A stretch of 64,000 nucleotides of DNA, from NCBI RefSeq assembly GCF_029784155.1, contig NC_073691.1:59285746-59349745 (forward strand). Reading direction: 5' to 3'. The position numbers and the translations under genes were made by a program. The DNA is from Uranotaenia lowii. Its lineage: Eukaryota; Arthropoda; Insecta; Diptera; Culicidae. Below the pieces are notes generated by a model. That model was not told where the DNA came from. It saw only the letters and a program-made list of their open reading frames with translations, and did no database searches. Shown piece after piece: positions 1-10,456 of this stretch; positions within the stretch are counted from its first letter, which is position 1; every line of letters begins with the position of its first letter.

Positions 1-1
1 C

Positions 2-2116
2 AGCTCGATTCGCATATGTCTCGATCCAGTTCATCTCAATCAAGCTCTGAAAAGACCAAACTTGCAATTCCCGACCATAGATGAAATCCTCCCAGAACTT
101 GGTAGAGCCAAAATATTCACAATGGTAGATGCTCGAAAAGGTTTTTGGCACGTCGTCCTGGATGAAAAGAGCAGTCGCCTGACTACCTTTTGGACACCTT
201 TTGGCAGGTACCGATGGAAGCGGCTCCCATTTGGAATATCCCCAGCTCCGGAGATCTTCCAAAATACGCTACACGAGGTTCTTCAAGGCCTGAAGGGAGT
301 GGATTACCTGGTTGACGACATTTTGGTATATGGATGTGGAGAATCTATGGAGCAAGCACTTGTCGATCACAATCGGAATCTGCGGAACCTGTTGGAGCGC
401 CTCGAGAAAAGTGATGTTAAATTGAATCGTGAAAAATTAAAAGTGTGTGAACGATCTGTGAAGTTTTACGGTAATATATTGAGTGATAGCGGTCTCAGAC
501 CGGATGATTCAAAAGTGTCTACTATAAAAAAAAACTATCCAGTGCCTACAAATAAAAAAGAATTACACCGATTCGTTGGATTGGTGACCTACCTGGGAAG
601 ATTTTTGCCGAATCTAAGTGCCAACATTACGATGTTAAGAAGATTGATCTCGGAAAAAGAAGAGTGGAATTGATCCTCAGCACACGAAGAAGAATTCAAT
701 CGATTAAAGTTTATGGTGTCTGATGTAAAGACGTTGTGCTACTATGATCAGTCTCAACCTCTAGTGATAGAATGCGATGCTAGTTGTTATGGTTTGGGCG
801 TAGCGGTTTTTCAGCGCAATGGTGTGGTAGGATACGCTTCTAGAACACTCACGACAACCGAAAAAATTATGCCCAAATTGAAAAAGAACTTCTGGCAATA
901 CTTTTTGCGTGTGTTCGGTTCGACAAGTTAGTAGTCGGTAATCGAAAAGTTACTGTGAAAACAGACCACAAACCATTAGTTAACGTATTTAGAAAGCCGT
1001 TAATTTCAGCCCCTCGCAGATTACAACGAATGTTGTTGAATCTCCAGCGATATCAGTTGAACATTGAGTATGTTACGGGTAAAGACAATGTGGTCGCGGA
1101 CGCCTTGTCTCGTGCACCATTACCTGTTTCTTTAGAAGAAGATGATTACAAAAAGTTTACCGTATATCAAGTGTTCAGTGAATTACATAACCTACAACTA
1201 GCATCTTGCTTGAAAATGTCTGAGGACTGTTTGAATGAAGTTGTTGAGAAGACCAAAAAAGATAACACGATGCAGCAGATCATCTCGTACATAAATTGTG
1301 GTTGGCCAGCAGCTGTGACCAGTTTACCGGAAGGCGTCAAAGTGTACTTCAAGTACAAACATGAATTGGCTACTCAGGAAGGATTGGTGTATAGAAATGA
1401 CCGCATACTTGTACCACACGCTTTGAGGAAGCGAATAGTTTCGAATGCGCATGTTAGTCATAATGGAGTGGAAGCGACATTGAAGTTAGCTCGTGCTAAC
1501 TTGTTTTGGCCTGGCATGAGTGCACAAATCCGAGATTCAGTTGCAGCGTGTTCTATCTGTGCCAAGTTTGCCTCATCTCAAGTAGCTCCTCCAATGCAAA
1601 CTCATCCAATACCAGTACATCCGTTTCAACTTATATCCCTCGATGTTTTTTCGCTGATTATCAAGGACAAAAACGAAAACTCCTTGTGACCGTCGATCAC
1701 TATTCCGACTTTTTTGAGGTCGACCTTTTAAAAGATTCAACTCCGGGATCGACTATAACTGCCTGTAAATCTAATTTTGCTTGCCATGGTCGTCCTCAGG
1801 TCGTACTGTCTGACAATGGTACGAATTTCTACAGTCGAGAGTGGGTAGCTTTCACTAAAGAATGGGACTTTAAGCACACGACATCGGCTCCAAACCATCA
1901 GCAGGCAAACGGAAAGGCGGAGGCCGCTGTCAAAATCGCTAAGCATCTTTTAAAAAAAGCCAAATCTTCTGGAACGGATTTCTGGAACACACTCCTTCAT
2001 TGGCGGAATATCCCCAATAAGATCGGGTCGAGTCCAGTGCAGAGGTTGTTTTCTAGAAACACAAAAGGTGCCTACCAACATCAGCTAGCAATTCACGGTG
2101 TGTTTCGTAGAAGGAC
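2..2116 (+). pseudogene. pol: Ty3/gypsy pol: reverse transcriptase, RNase H and integrase core (broken)
   Basis: The frame is already open at base 2, so the start lies upstream. The reverse transcriptase shows the LVDDILVYG active-site block near 310-340. RNase H shows IECDAS near 770 and KTDHKPL near 960, and the pol-typical NVVADALSR near 1090. Next come the integrase zinc-binding region, ending in CSIC near 1552, and a core with the three acidic positions in VDHYSDF, LSDNGTNF and NGKAEAA. Breaks seen: an in-frame TGA at 671-673 where a Trp codon is expected; a one-base loss in the A-run 861-866; a one-base loss in the T-run 1646-1651; and a frame change near the A-run 2063-2066. No functional polyprotein can be made. 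The family assignment is secure; the sub-lineage is not. Confidence 0.88.
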
Positions 2117-2120
2117 TTAA

Positions 2121-4137
2121 AGAAAAAAAAATACAGTAACGCTAATTTTTGCATGGGTAGAAAGTAGAGCTTCTTCCGGTTAATTTTCACCGAAAATTAA
2201 AATATTTTGTCGGTGACTCCCCATACAAAATATTTTTTTGAAAATTTTCTATTTGAAATCTTTAAAAAATAAATATATTTTTAGTGTTTTATAATTTTAG
2301 AGGAATTAATTTTCTTAGTTTTAACTTTTAATACCTTTAAATTAAACTCAACAATGTCATTAAAAACTTTGAAAAATTTTCAAATTTTTTTAAACTAGTT
2401 ACAGAGCTGTTTAACATAAAAAATGCTTAAAAAGTATCTTCGTATCCTAAAAAAAAAAATTAAAAATTGGCTGGCAAATCCTGTTAGTAGTCTGAGAGAG
2501 TCAAATTATCTGAAATTATTAGAATTATCTAAAATAATATGAATCCATTTGAATCCATAATTTTTAGATTTTTTGATTGTGGCAACACTGGAGGAAATTT
2601 TATTGAAAAAAAAGCTCAATGAATAAGAAAATTATTAAACACTAGGTACCGCTATAACTTTTTTATGATAACCCTTATCGTAATGCGCTCAGGAGTAGAA
2701 ACGTTTGCCTTAATTTAAGCTTTGAAAAAATTATTACGATAATGAATTTTGGAAAGTTAACGATACGTTAAAAGACATCTTTGATGAGAAATCCGTTTTT
2801 ATACTTCTCCTGAGTTAAATGTCTCAAAATTTCAATCGTACTTCAGACTCAATGCAAATCGCTACAACAGTTCAATCTAGCTTAAATTTTGCTTGTTTCT
2901 GTCTTTTGATACAATTATCATTATAAGCCTGGAGTTTGCTTTAACCTTTTTATTTTTATTATTTTCTAGCCCAAGTTTTGTACCCCACTGCACTCTGTGA
3001 TTCTTCCATTTTATTTTTACTGTTTAGATTAAATAATCTTAGCTTCCACGATTTCCAACCCACTATATTATTTAAATCATCTCTTAAATTCATTGTTTTA
3101 AATAAAATTTTACAGTTTTTTGGATATAAATTCATTTAATGGATGAATCTAGTCTAAAACTGTGATAAATTTGGAATTTTTCTAAAAAAATGCATTTCAA
3201 TGTTTTTGTCGATCTTACATGTACAAAAATTATCAGTATTGTTGGCAAAAGTGAATTGCAGATTGTCGATAGCAAACTAGCCTGCAGCGCGTCGGATTCA
3301 TCATATTTTGTTCATCCCTTACTTATTTTAATTATTCTACTGTACACTGAAGGTCTTTTTATTATTAAATAATACAATAATGAAGCATTTATGTTACAGT
3401 AAAACATTCATAACTTCTACAATTGTATACCAATTATGGCAAAAAGTATAGAAATCATTGATTTGAATAAACCATAGAAATTCATAAAAACAAAAAAAAA
3501 ATAAAACACATAAATCAGGTCCAAAACCGTCGATAAAATAGAAATTTCTCTAGAAAATAAAATCGTTTTTCATCGTTTTGTTGATCATGAATATGAAAAT
3601 ATCAGCAGTACTTCAATTCTTAAGCAAAAGTGAAGTTCAAATGATTAATAAAAAATTTATTCACCATCAAATGGTGTTGGACTGTTATTATTCATGTATC
3701 ATAACATTTTTTTTTAACCAGAATTAGTTCTCCAAGATACACACATATAAATATAAATTCATATTACATTTGGATAACACCAATAATAACAAGGATATTC
3801 CAAATAATAAAATTTAAAATAAAATGTTCATATAAAAATAAGTTTTTCAGGAAGTCCAAATCACTTATCTTTCCAGGCGTTGAAATTTTTTATTGTTTCA
3901 GAATGACAAAATACTTCAGTAAAAATAAAAAAATAAGTTTTCCATGAAAAAAGTCACTATTCCATTGCATTGGAATAAATTTACAGGTAATAATTTCTAA
4001 ATATGGACTACAAATCTTCAAAAAAAACAAAACGTATGAGGACTCACCGACCAAATATTTTAATTTTGCCTGAAAATGATTCAGAAAAGGCTAAATTTTT
4101 CATTTCTGAAAAAATTAGAGTTACTGTATTTTTTCTT
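2121..4137. mobile_element. 2.0-kb TTAA-flanked MITE nested in the gypsy integrase
   Basis: TTAA occurs at 2117-2120 and at 4138-4141. Just inside are inverted repeats: AATACAGTAAC on the left, and its complement GTTACTGTATT on the right. Matching continues inward for more than 100 bp, including GTCGGTGA near 2207 against TCACCGAC near 4044. Removing the block and one TTAA brings the two gypsy integrase pieces into one reading frame, which supports these boundaries. TTAA target duplication is the mark of piggyBac-type elements, although the termini do not begin with the usual CCC. No transposase is visible. An alternative reading with a TA duplication a few bases further in is possible. Confidence 0.8.
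3120..3680 (+). repeat. Diverged direct duplication inside the 2.0-kb MITE
   Basis: Two similar blocks lie in tandem, one around 3150-3290 and one around 3510-3640. Both contain a TCTAAAAAA-like stretch, then TTTTGTTGATC or TTTTGTCGATC, then CAGTA(T/C)T and AGCAAAAGTGAA or GGCAAAAGTGAA. They are roughly 360 bp apart. This explains part of the interior of the MITE. No coding potential is visible. Confidence 0.5.
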
Positions 4138-4141
4138 TTAA

Positions 4142-4397
4142 ACATCTTCCATAAAAGCACCGTGAATTTAACACCGAAAGTTGTGCAAAATGTTGCTGAG
4201 GCAATCGAGACTAATAGAAAAAAAGCCAAGCAACAGTATGATAAAAAAAAACGAGAGAGCTGACGGATTTGGAAGTTGGATCACCGGTCTATGTTCAACT
4301 TAATCCAGAATCTTCTAAGCACTGGACCCCAGCGGCAATACACCAACGTCAAAACGAGCGCTCCTTTGTAGTAGATGTTCGAGGGTCAAGCTATAAG
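4142..4397 (+). pseudogene. pol: Ty3/gypsy integrase C-terminal region (fragment 2)
   Basis: This piece continues the integrase after the nested MITE. It has the basic helix NVAEAIETNRKKAKQQYDKK, then a second frame with VGSPVYVQLNPESSKHWTPA, which is the small beta-barrel that follows the core in Ty3/gypsy integrases. The frame changes inside the A-run at about 4242-4251. The piece breaks off at about 4397, where unrelated sequence begins, and resumes at about 5219. Confidence 0.8.
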
Positions 4398-5218
4398 GGT
4401 ATATACGGGCGCCAGTATTGGCGAAAAATTGGCCTCAGCCATAACCTCAAACTTTGATGAGCTGACGGCCTCACCAGTGATGCTAGGCGCGCTACTAAAA
4501 TCAGTATTTTTTTTTAAACTAATTATAATATTTCTGAATTGATTAAATTTTTAACAATCAACAGCTAATCGTTTGAATTCATTACGGGGCGTCTCTAATA
4601 AAATTGATGAATATAAGCCATCTTCCGCTAATGAATTTTCAAGGTGAATTTTAAACATCTGAAATATATTTTCATGTACTGCTCGGTAAAGTAAAAAGAG
4701 TTGTTTCCAACTTCTAAACGAATGCAAAATCGTTCACTGTTACAAAAAAAAAGTAAATTAATAAAAGCCACGTTGATGTTGACTATGAAAATAATAGCCT
4801 GTATGCTCTGATTATTTATAACATTTTCACATAATTCGCTACAACGTTTAAGTGTGCGATACAGACAGTTGTTATTCAGTTCAGATAAATGTTGCGTTTA
4901 ATTTCATATTCTAATAGAAACCTAGGGGAAAGTTGCAAATTCTCAGTACTCATGAAAACGTTTTTCAATAAAAATTCAATTTAAAATATAATCATTTTCC
5001 AAATATCAATGCACTTGGCAGCCCTGACCACCCAAAAAATCAAAACACGAGCATCTGTGTGTCGCTTTTCCACAGGGCGAATTTGTCGATATTAGTACCG
5101 CAAAATCGCGTTTATCGTTCACCCTTCTCAAAAATTGATTCTGTTCTCCCATGGTTTGAGGTTAGGGCTGAGGCCTCCTGCTAAGGTGGTGTTCGTGTAA
5201 AACTGTCAATATATCCTA
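4398..5218. mobile_element. Second insert in the gypsy integrase tail (about 0.8 kb)
   Basis: The gypsy reading frame is lost at about 4397 and resumes at about 5219 with RRDRKHLKPRKEP, the conserved segment that should directly follow. The interruption carries a 22-bp inverted repeat near its ends: GGCCTCAGCCATAACCTC at 4431 onward, and GAGGTTAGGGCTGAGGCC ending at 5176, with one mismatch. This suggests a small DNA transposon. The exact ends and target duplication are unclear. No gene is visible inside. Confidence 0.6.
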
Positions 5219-5523
5219 ATAGACGTGATCGCAAACATCTGAAGCCTCGTAAAGAGCCGATTACGCCCTCATCTGTTCAAAACCATCCAAGTTTGCCAAC
5301 AACGTTCACCAACGAGCAGGCCCTGGTACCCGATCACACATCATCTGTCAGTCTGAATGATCAAGCTGCAGATACTGCAACACCGGAGAAGAATGACAAC
5401 ACGATGGACAGTAGAATGGAAACTGCAAACATACATCGGCCGTTAGCCGAAACTCCACGACGTCCGAAGAGAGATATTAAAGTCCCGATAAAATTCAAAG
5501 ACTATCTTCTTGATTTCGAGTAA
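5219..5523 (+). pseudogene. pol: Ty3/gypsy pol tail (fragment 3)
   Basis: The frame runs from the conserved HLKPRKEP segment through a Ser/Thr/Pro-rich linker to PRRPKRDIKVPIKFKDYL and a stop at 5521-5523. A run of Arg and Lys followed by a PxKFKDY-like ending is typical of the last residues of pol in this branch of Ty3/gypsy. It lies 26 bp before the presumed LTR, as expected for an element with no env gene. Confidence 0.75.
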
Positions 5524-5549
5524 TCAGTTAAATGCTAGGGAAGGGAAGA

Positions 5550-5676
5550 TGTTGTAGTATTACGTAGTTTATTACCTCTCTATTTGACGGCCTTTAAGGC
5601 CACACCTTTGTATGACACACACCATGTAAAAAGAGAAAAAGATAGCAATAAAGTCAGTTGTTCCTTGTATTTTCAC
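5550..5676 (+). repeat. Probable 3' LTR of the gypsy element
   Basis: A purine tract, GGGAAGGGAAGA, ends just before TGTTGTAGTATTACG, which has the usual TG start of an LTR. An AATAAA signal lies near 5648. The right end is set at the last CA before LINE sequence starts, giving about 127 bp, short but usual for Mag-like elements. The 5' copy is outside the window, so the length cannot be confirmed here. Confidence 0.55.
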
Positions 5677-6250
5677 CAAGTAAAACGATGGCAGTTCGAC
5701 ATCATCCAGGCCAATAAATCGATGCCTTTCGATGCACTTTTACAACAGTATTTGACATGCGCACGAAAACTCAAGCAATTGTCGACCTTTACTCCGAGGT
5801 ATTTCACCTGCTGTTTCGAAGCTGTCGTGTGTCCTCCGACAGTAATTTCCATGTGTGGCATAACTGTTTTCTTGATCACGAATAACGCTTCGGTTTTATG
5901 GTGAGCTATCTCGAGCTTACCTCCCTCGATCCAGATACCAACCATTTCTGCGGACACCGTTCCAAGGTCTTCTACCACTTCAATTATTTCGGCGATGATC
6001 ATGAGCACGATATCGTCAGCGAATCTAACTATTTGCGTGCCTGCTGGTAGTTTCAGTGTTAAAATCTGATTATACATGACATTCCAAAAAACAAGTCTTA
6101 GTATGGAACCCTGTGGAACACCCGCCGTTGGGGCAGTGGATCGTAACTCAGTTTCGGTGACGTACGTCAGGAGTCAGCAGTTCAAGTCAACTCTAGGTAC
6201 TATGTGCCTCTACGTCATTAAGTCCACATGGGGCCTCTGGCCATAATCCC
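5673..6250 (-). pseudogene. R1-like LINE reverse transcriptase fragment (copy B)
   Basis: Read on the minus strand, the block AGVPQGSI (near 6115) is followed by FADDIVL (near 6010), LEIAHHKTEALFV and VKYLGVKVD. These are the order and spacing of the palm region in R1/Jockey-type non-LTR reverse transcriptases. The catalytic FADD pair is kept. The fragment loses similarity about 100 residues after FADD and stops against the gypsy LTR at about 5676. Upstream of GVPQGS the frame is disturbed. The copy is truncated at both ends and not functional. Confidence 0.8.
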
Positions 6251-6806
6251 CGTCTGGACCTGAAACGAAGGCTGTACCCGTGATGGGAGACCAAGTCCAC
6301 GCTTCTGCACTCATCGGCATACTTGGTTTCAATTCAGAACTCCATCAGTTCCTTCTAGTTACGATTCAAAACTTAGAACCTCTCCTCTTACGACTTGAGG
6401 TCTTGGCTCGGCTTGATTTGGCTCGAGGCCCTCTCCTCTTTGCCCGTCGAGAGCAGCTTATCCTGGACACGCGTCTGTCACAGCACACTTCCGGGTCTTT
6501 TCGAAACTTTTCGAATTATTCCCGGCAAAGACGTCATCCTACACCAACTCTAGTGAGTCACCCGCTGACGACGTGAAGTTCTCTCTATCCGAGAGTATTC
6601 CGCGGCGTGAATACACAACTCCCTATGAGTTCGACTGCGCAGAAGGTATAGTCTCAACCCAGCAGCCTCCGGCGCAAAGGGCGCATTCTACTCGGATACT
6701 CCGCGACGATAACGGTGGAGATATCCTACTCACGTACGTGACGTACCAAGTAGCTCGGCATACGCAGTAGGTACAGTCTTATCTTACCGCTAGGATCGGA
6801 CAAACT
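6251..6806 (-). other. G+C-richer, probably LINE-derived spacer
   Basis: This block lies between the two LINE fragments and has their higher G+C content, unlike the A+T-rich DNA elsewhere. No conserved motif is readable in any frame. Short frames on the plus strand here show no recognisable domain. It is probably the decayed 3' end of copy A or the upstream part of copy B. Confidence 0.35.
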
Positions 6807-7710
6807 CTACGCAGATGCTTCCCCTTCGAACCTCGGACAGTAGAACACTACGTGCTCTGTTTTCTGCACTATGTCACCGCAGGTTGGGCAGGATGGCGAA
6901 GCCTGATGGTTGAACTGCATGGAGCATCCGTGATCTGTCAAGAACTGCGTCATGCAGAAATCCACCTCTCTATGTTTCAGATCCATCCAAAATCCGACGT
7001 TAGGGATCAAACGATGGGTCCTCCAGCCGCGTTTCGAGCTGTCCCACTGGTGCTACCAGTTGGACATTGGGGCGTCTCTGGCATGTTTCCGCACATTGGG
7101 CATGTGCCTGTACTGGTAGCAGAAGATATCTTCCTTTTATAAAACCGAGATCGGCATGCCCAGCTGCTACCGAGGACACTGTTCGTTATCCGCTGATAAC
7201 CTGCAGGTTCATGATTTCTGCGGATTACACTGCCTCCTCAAGGCTGTCGTTCCATATCGCAGAATGGACGAGTTCACGCTCTCCAAGACTGCAGTGGATC
7301 GCTAAGTTGTTCGATATAGCCCGCGAGAGGGCTGCCGTCGCCATTGCCAATTACTTAATCGCACGCTTGCACTTGATTGCGCACGATCCAGCTGCAATCG
7401 TCCCTGTTTGTGCTGATATCAAGTTTGTGATCAGCACCATCTCGGTCTTGTGGTGAGCCAGGCGTAAGCTCTTAGAGCGCATCCAACTTTCCACTTGTCC
7501 GATCGCTACTGTGGGGATTAGTTGGACTCCCTCTGTTGATGGGCCCGATGCCAGGAGAACCACGTTGTCGGCGAATTCCACAAGTCAAACTTCCATGGGG
7601 AGACGCAGTCTGAGCAGTTCGTCGTAGACGAAGTTCCACAATACCGAGTCAAGTATCGATCCTTGTGGAACTCCTGCTTAGACGTTCACTGTTTCTAATT
7701 CTGATTGATT
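6807..7710 (-). pseudogene. R1-like LINE ORF2 fragment (copy A): RT palm and C-terminal zinc region
   Basis: On the minus strand, AGVPQGSI lies near 7670 and VEFADNVVLL near 7570. Then come the HHKTEMVLI motif and, after a degraded stretch, the C-terminal region WMDLKHREVDFCMTQFL ending in CPTCGDIVQKTEHVVFYCPRF (Cys-Cys-His-Cys). That ending is characteristic of R1-clade ORF2 proteins. The catalytic pair reads FADN, so the second Asp is lost, and stop codons interrupt the middle. Copy B lies downstream in the same orientation, so the two are either a tandem pair or pieces of one rearranged element. Confidence 0.8.
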
Positions 7711-8082
7711 CTGGCTATTCTAATCCTGAATCTAGGTACCGATGTTCAATTTTTTTTTCTTTTTTATAGGAATTTAACCCATTAAGGTGATACTTTCTTG
7801 ATATGTTCAATATAAGTTCTAAGTTATACCCCAATTTAAGATTCACGCCTTAATTGAAGAATAGTTGGTATTGAAACAAAGTTCAGGTGGTGTTAGGTCT
7901 ACGCTTAAATGGAGCATCGTAGTCAAGAGTGTCCTTTTTCCTGATCCATTACAAATTTCCCGGAGTTTTATATGTTTTGAGAAAAGTAGGTAGTATAGAT
8001 AATATTTATCACAGTGATAGTGGTTACCTTTCAAACTTTGGCTTGGGCACTTTAAAAACTTATTTTTTTTCTTGAGGGGCTT
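7711..8082. other. Intergenic, no gene seen
   Basis: A+T-rich DNA between the LINE and the SINE. I see no coding frame with recognisable similarity and no RNA gene. Confidence 0.5.
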
Positions 8083-8185
8083 GTGATATAGCTCAGCTGG
8101 CAAGTAAGTTGCTTCCTGAGCCGATGTCCATGAGTTCGAGCCCAAGAGTAAACATCGATCACAGTTGTACCGGATAATGGGGAAA
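8083..8185 (+). repeat. tRNA-derived SINE, family 1 (head only)
   Basis: A pol III box A (TATAGCTCAGCTGG, 8087-8100) and box B (GAGTTCGAGCCC, 8132-8143) have tRNA-like spacing, but no tRNA cloverleaf closes around them. The flanking sequence, CAGTTGTACCGGATAA at 8162, is shared with a longer minus-strand copy at 43.9-44.1 kb, which shows this is a dispersed family. This copy appears to lack the 3' half. Confidence 0.75.
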
Positions 8186-8408
8186 AAATAGGGATCTCTT
8201 TTTTTTCCAATACTCAAATATTAGATTAACTCTACGTTGCACTTTTTGATCGTTCCACCCTACATCAGCTTGTCAAAGTTGAGAGGGTTCACTGCACCAC
8301 GAGATTTCAGTTTTTCTAATCTCAGACATTTTTCAGAGCTGAAAACAAAGAATTTTTCCTGGCAGAATATTAATAATTCTGACTTTTAAATATTTTTCAT
8401 CTCAACAG

Positions 8409-9041
8409 TGAGTATCGGGACACCGGAATCCTACTAGATTCTATCTTCGAGCTGTCGGTGTTGTCGATCATGACCCTCGCTGTCATCATTGCCTACTTCC
8501 AAACGGCCAAACTGGACATCAACCCGCATCCGATTTCCCGCATGGACGACGTTCTGCTATTCATCGCCATCCCGGCATTCTTCTCCGAGTCGCTGTTCAG
8601 TATGATCCCGGCCTTCGAGAACCAGTCCATTTTGAATGGGTTCATCATTTTCATGCAGCTGCTTCAGATCCTTATTCAGACGCCCTGGATCATCGATACT
8701 TTAAGGCGGTGTGCCAATGCCCCGGAGCTGAGGAAAAAGAAACCGGGCAAGGAACTGGTCACCTTCTTGACCATTGCCAACGTTTCTCTCTGGCTATACT
8801 ACACCTTCTCCGTAAAAACAGGTGATTTCGGAGATGAGAGGTAAGTTCTTGGTTCTAAGACCGAAATAATCGAACTAATCCTTCCATAATTTTCAGATAC
8901 GACTTCTACGGAGATGTGCTGTGGTCAATCCTGAACCATTTATCCCTGCCGCTGATTATGTTCTACCGGTTTCACGCGTCCGTTTGTCTGGTGGATATCT
9001 GGAGACATTCCTATGAACCCGGGGAGTTTGCCCATCATTGA
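8409..9041 (+). CDS. Otopetrin-type proton channel, last two exons
   Basis: Exon 8409-8840 (acceptor TCAACAG, donor GTAAGT) and exon 8897-9041 (acceptor TTTTCAG) join in frame to 191 codons ending FAHH and TGA. The segment has five hydrophobic helices: LSIMTLAVIIAYFQTA; DDVLLFIAIPAFFSESLF; ILNGFIIFMQLLQILIQTPW; ELVTFLTIANVSLWLYYTF; and LNHLSLPLIMFYRFHASVCL. The closing FYRFHASVCLVDIW is the C-terminal signature of otopetrins, which form 12-helix dimeric H+-selective channels in the plasma membrane. The N-terminal half must lie left of the window or beyond the transposon cluster; no such exon is visible at 1-8.4 kb. I cannot tell which insect paralogue it is. Confidence 0.88.
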
Positions 9042-9660
9042 GGGAGAAGTTGGAAGCCAAAAAAAACAAAGAAAGCAAACAAAAAATGGCAGCGCTAGTA
9101 GAATTCCAAAGTTGATATTAGAGCTTCGAGTGCGCTTCGAGTGATGGGCGCTTAGCCCAAACCGAATCAAGTCGACAGATAACAACACGAGTAGCTAGGA
9201 TCTAGATATGCAAATCCGTGTAGTTGTTGACGCATAGATAACGAAACAGACAGAGTTGTCATTGACGAAATGTGGAGGCGCAAAAATGAAGAAAGTAGAA
9301 AAAATATATACCAAAGTGATGCAGAAATTTGGTGGCAGGGTTCTTTTTCCACTGCCATGTTTTTATTCAACTTCTGCTGATATAAACTTAGTAATGTATT
9401 GAGCGAAATATATACACCTGTTGTAGTTAAGGTAGAAATGTGTTTCGTTCGGGGACTTATTCTGGATAAATCAATATCACACGGGGACGATACTTATCGA
9501 GCTCACAGTATGAGTTTGTTCAGGAGTTAGGCCCGGTTTAAGTTGAGTTTTTGCGCAAAGCTATCCGGATTATACGATTTTTTGGGACAACTTCTCGTCG
9601 CTTCTGGCCTGTGGAAGTGGTAATTTTATAAATAAATAAAGTGTCGATAAGAAAAGATTA
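9042..9660 (+). other. Probable otopetrin 3' UTR with polyadenylation signal
   Basis: Downstream of the stop, the first strong overlapping poly(A) signals are AATAAATAAA at 9631-9640. No other gene is evident in between. The UTR end is inferred from this signal only. Confidence 0.45.
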
Positions 9661-10218
9661 TCAATACTATTTGTACGCATGTATTCCTCCTTAAATTTTT
9701 CTTTAAAATGGAAATGTTACCTCAAACTTTCATGAAAAAGCATATCAAAAGATCTTAATTGCCTATCTAATTGTGAATGCTTTTGCATTTCGCAGCTTCT
9801 GTTTTATTTAAAAAAAAAACTAGCTGGCCCGATGTGCTTTGCAGCACCTTTCAATTAATATTGATTTTTTTGCATGAAAAACTAATTTTCAATTTGTTTT
9901 TCGTTTCATATTAAAAATCCTAATATTTGGCTCGGTTTCTTTAATTCTGTTTTATAGAATAATATTTATCAGAATATCGAACAAAACTGATATAAAATAT
10001 TCTAACTGGTGATATTTTTCAGTTCAGATGATATTTGAATAGTAATTTTCATATAAATACAGGGCGGCCTAGAGTTGGCTCGCTTCAGTTGCATAATTTA
10101 AAGCGTCTACAGTACCTGCATTTTGCCTTTATTCATGCAATTAAGGTGGAATTAGTGTTGTCCTGAAAAATTCTGATATTTTTTTGCATCGTGTTCTGAT
10201 TTTTTACCAAACCATTTG
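9661..10218. other. Intergenic with a short dispersed repeat head
   Basis: At 9820 the motif CTAGCTGGCCCGATGTGC resembles the head of the element at 33985 (CTAGCTGACCCGGTAAAC), so a diverged copy of that family probably starts here. The rest shows no gene. Confidence 0.4.
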
Positions 10219-10455
10219 TGTAGGGATGAGATGAAGAGTATACAGAAAATAAATCAAATTTAATTAGGAATAAAATAAAATAATAGTTGTGTTCGGCAAC
10301 ATAGATGAATAAAATAAAATAAATTTCTATGAGAACATTTGCTATTTTGGCAGCACTTGACAAACAAACAAAACAAAGTCAGTCATTGATCTATTCTTGC
10401 GAGCGACAGACGTGTTTAGGAGAATCTCTGAATTGAGATTCGTAAAATCACGACA
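10219..10455 (+). repeat. TRIM left LTR
   Basis: 237 bp, TG...CA ends, rich in AATAAA-like words. It differs from the right copy by two A/G changes in the middle and one change near TTTAGG(A/T)GAATC. Confidence 0.88.
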
Positions 10456-10456
10456 A

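Larger units (their letters stand above)
1..5676 (+). mobile_element. Ty3/gypsy LTR retrotransposon, truncated by window start and split by two inserts
   Basis: Pol fragments in the right order (reverse transcriptase, RNase H, integrase core, integrase C-terminus, pol tail) run from base 1 to the stop at 5521-5523. A purine tract and an LTR-like segment follow. Two blocks that do not belong, 2121-4137 and about 4398-5218, interrupt the integrase C-terminal region. The gag and 5' LTR lie outside the window. The short LTR and the pol sequence resemble the Mag-like branch of Ty3/gypsy, but that assignment is from memory. The element abuts a LINE fragment at its right edge, so it may have inserted into that LINE. 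Confidence 0.85.

Noticed and set aside
5584..7456. Plus-strand genes at 5.6-7.5 kb
   Set aside because: They are antisense to the LINE fragments or lie in the decayed spacer between them; no domain is readable on the plus strand.
8083..8185. A functional tRNA gene
   Set aside because: Box A and box B are present but no full cloverleaf or acceptor stem forms, and a sister copy with a long non-tRNA tail exists. SINE is the better call.
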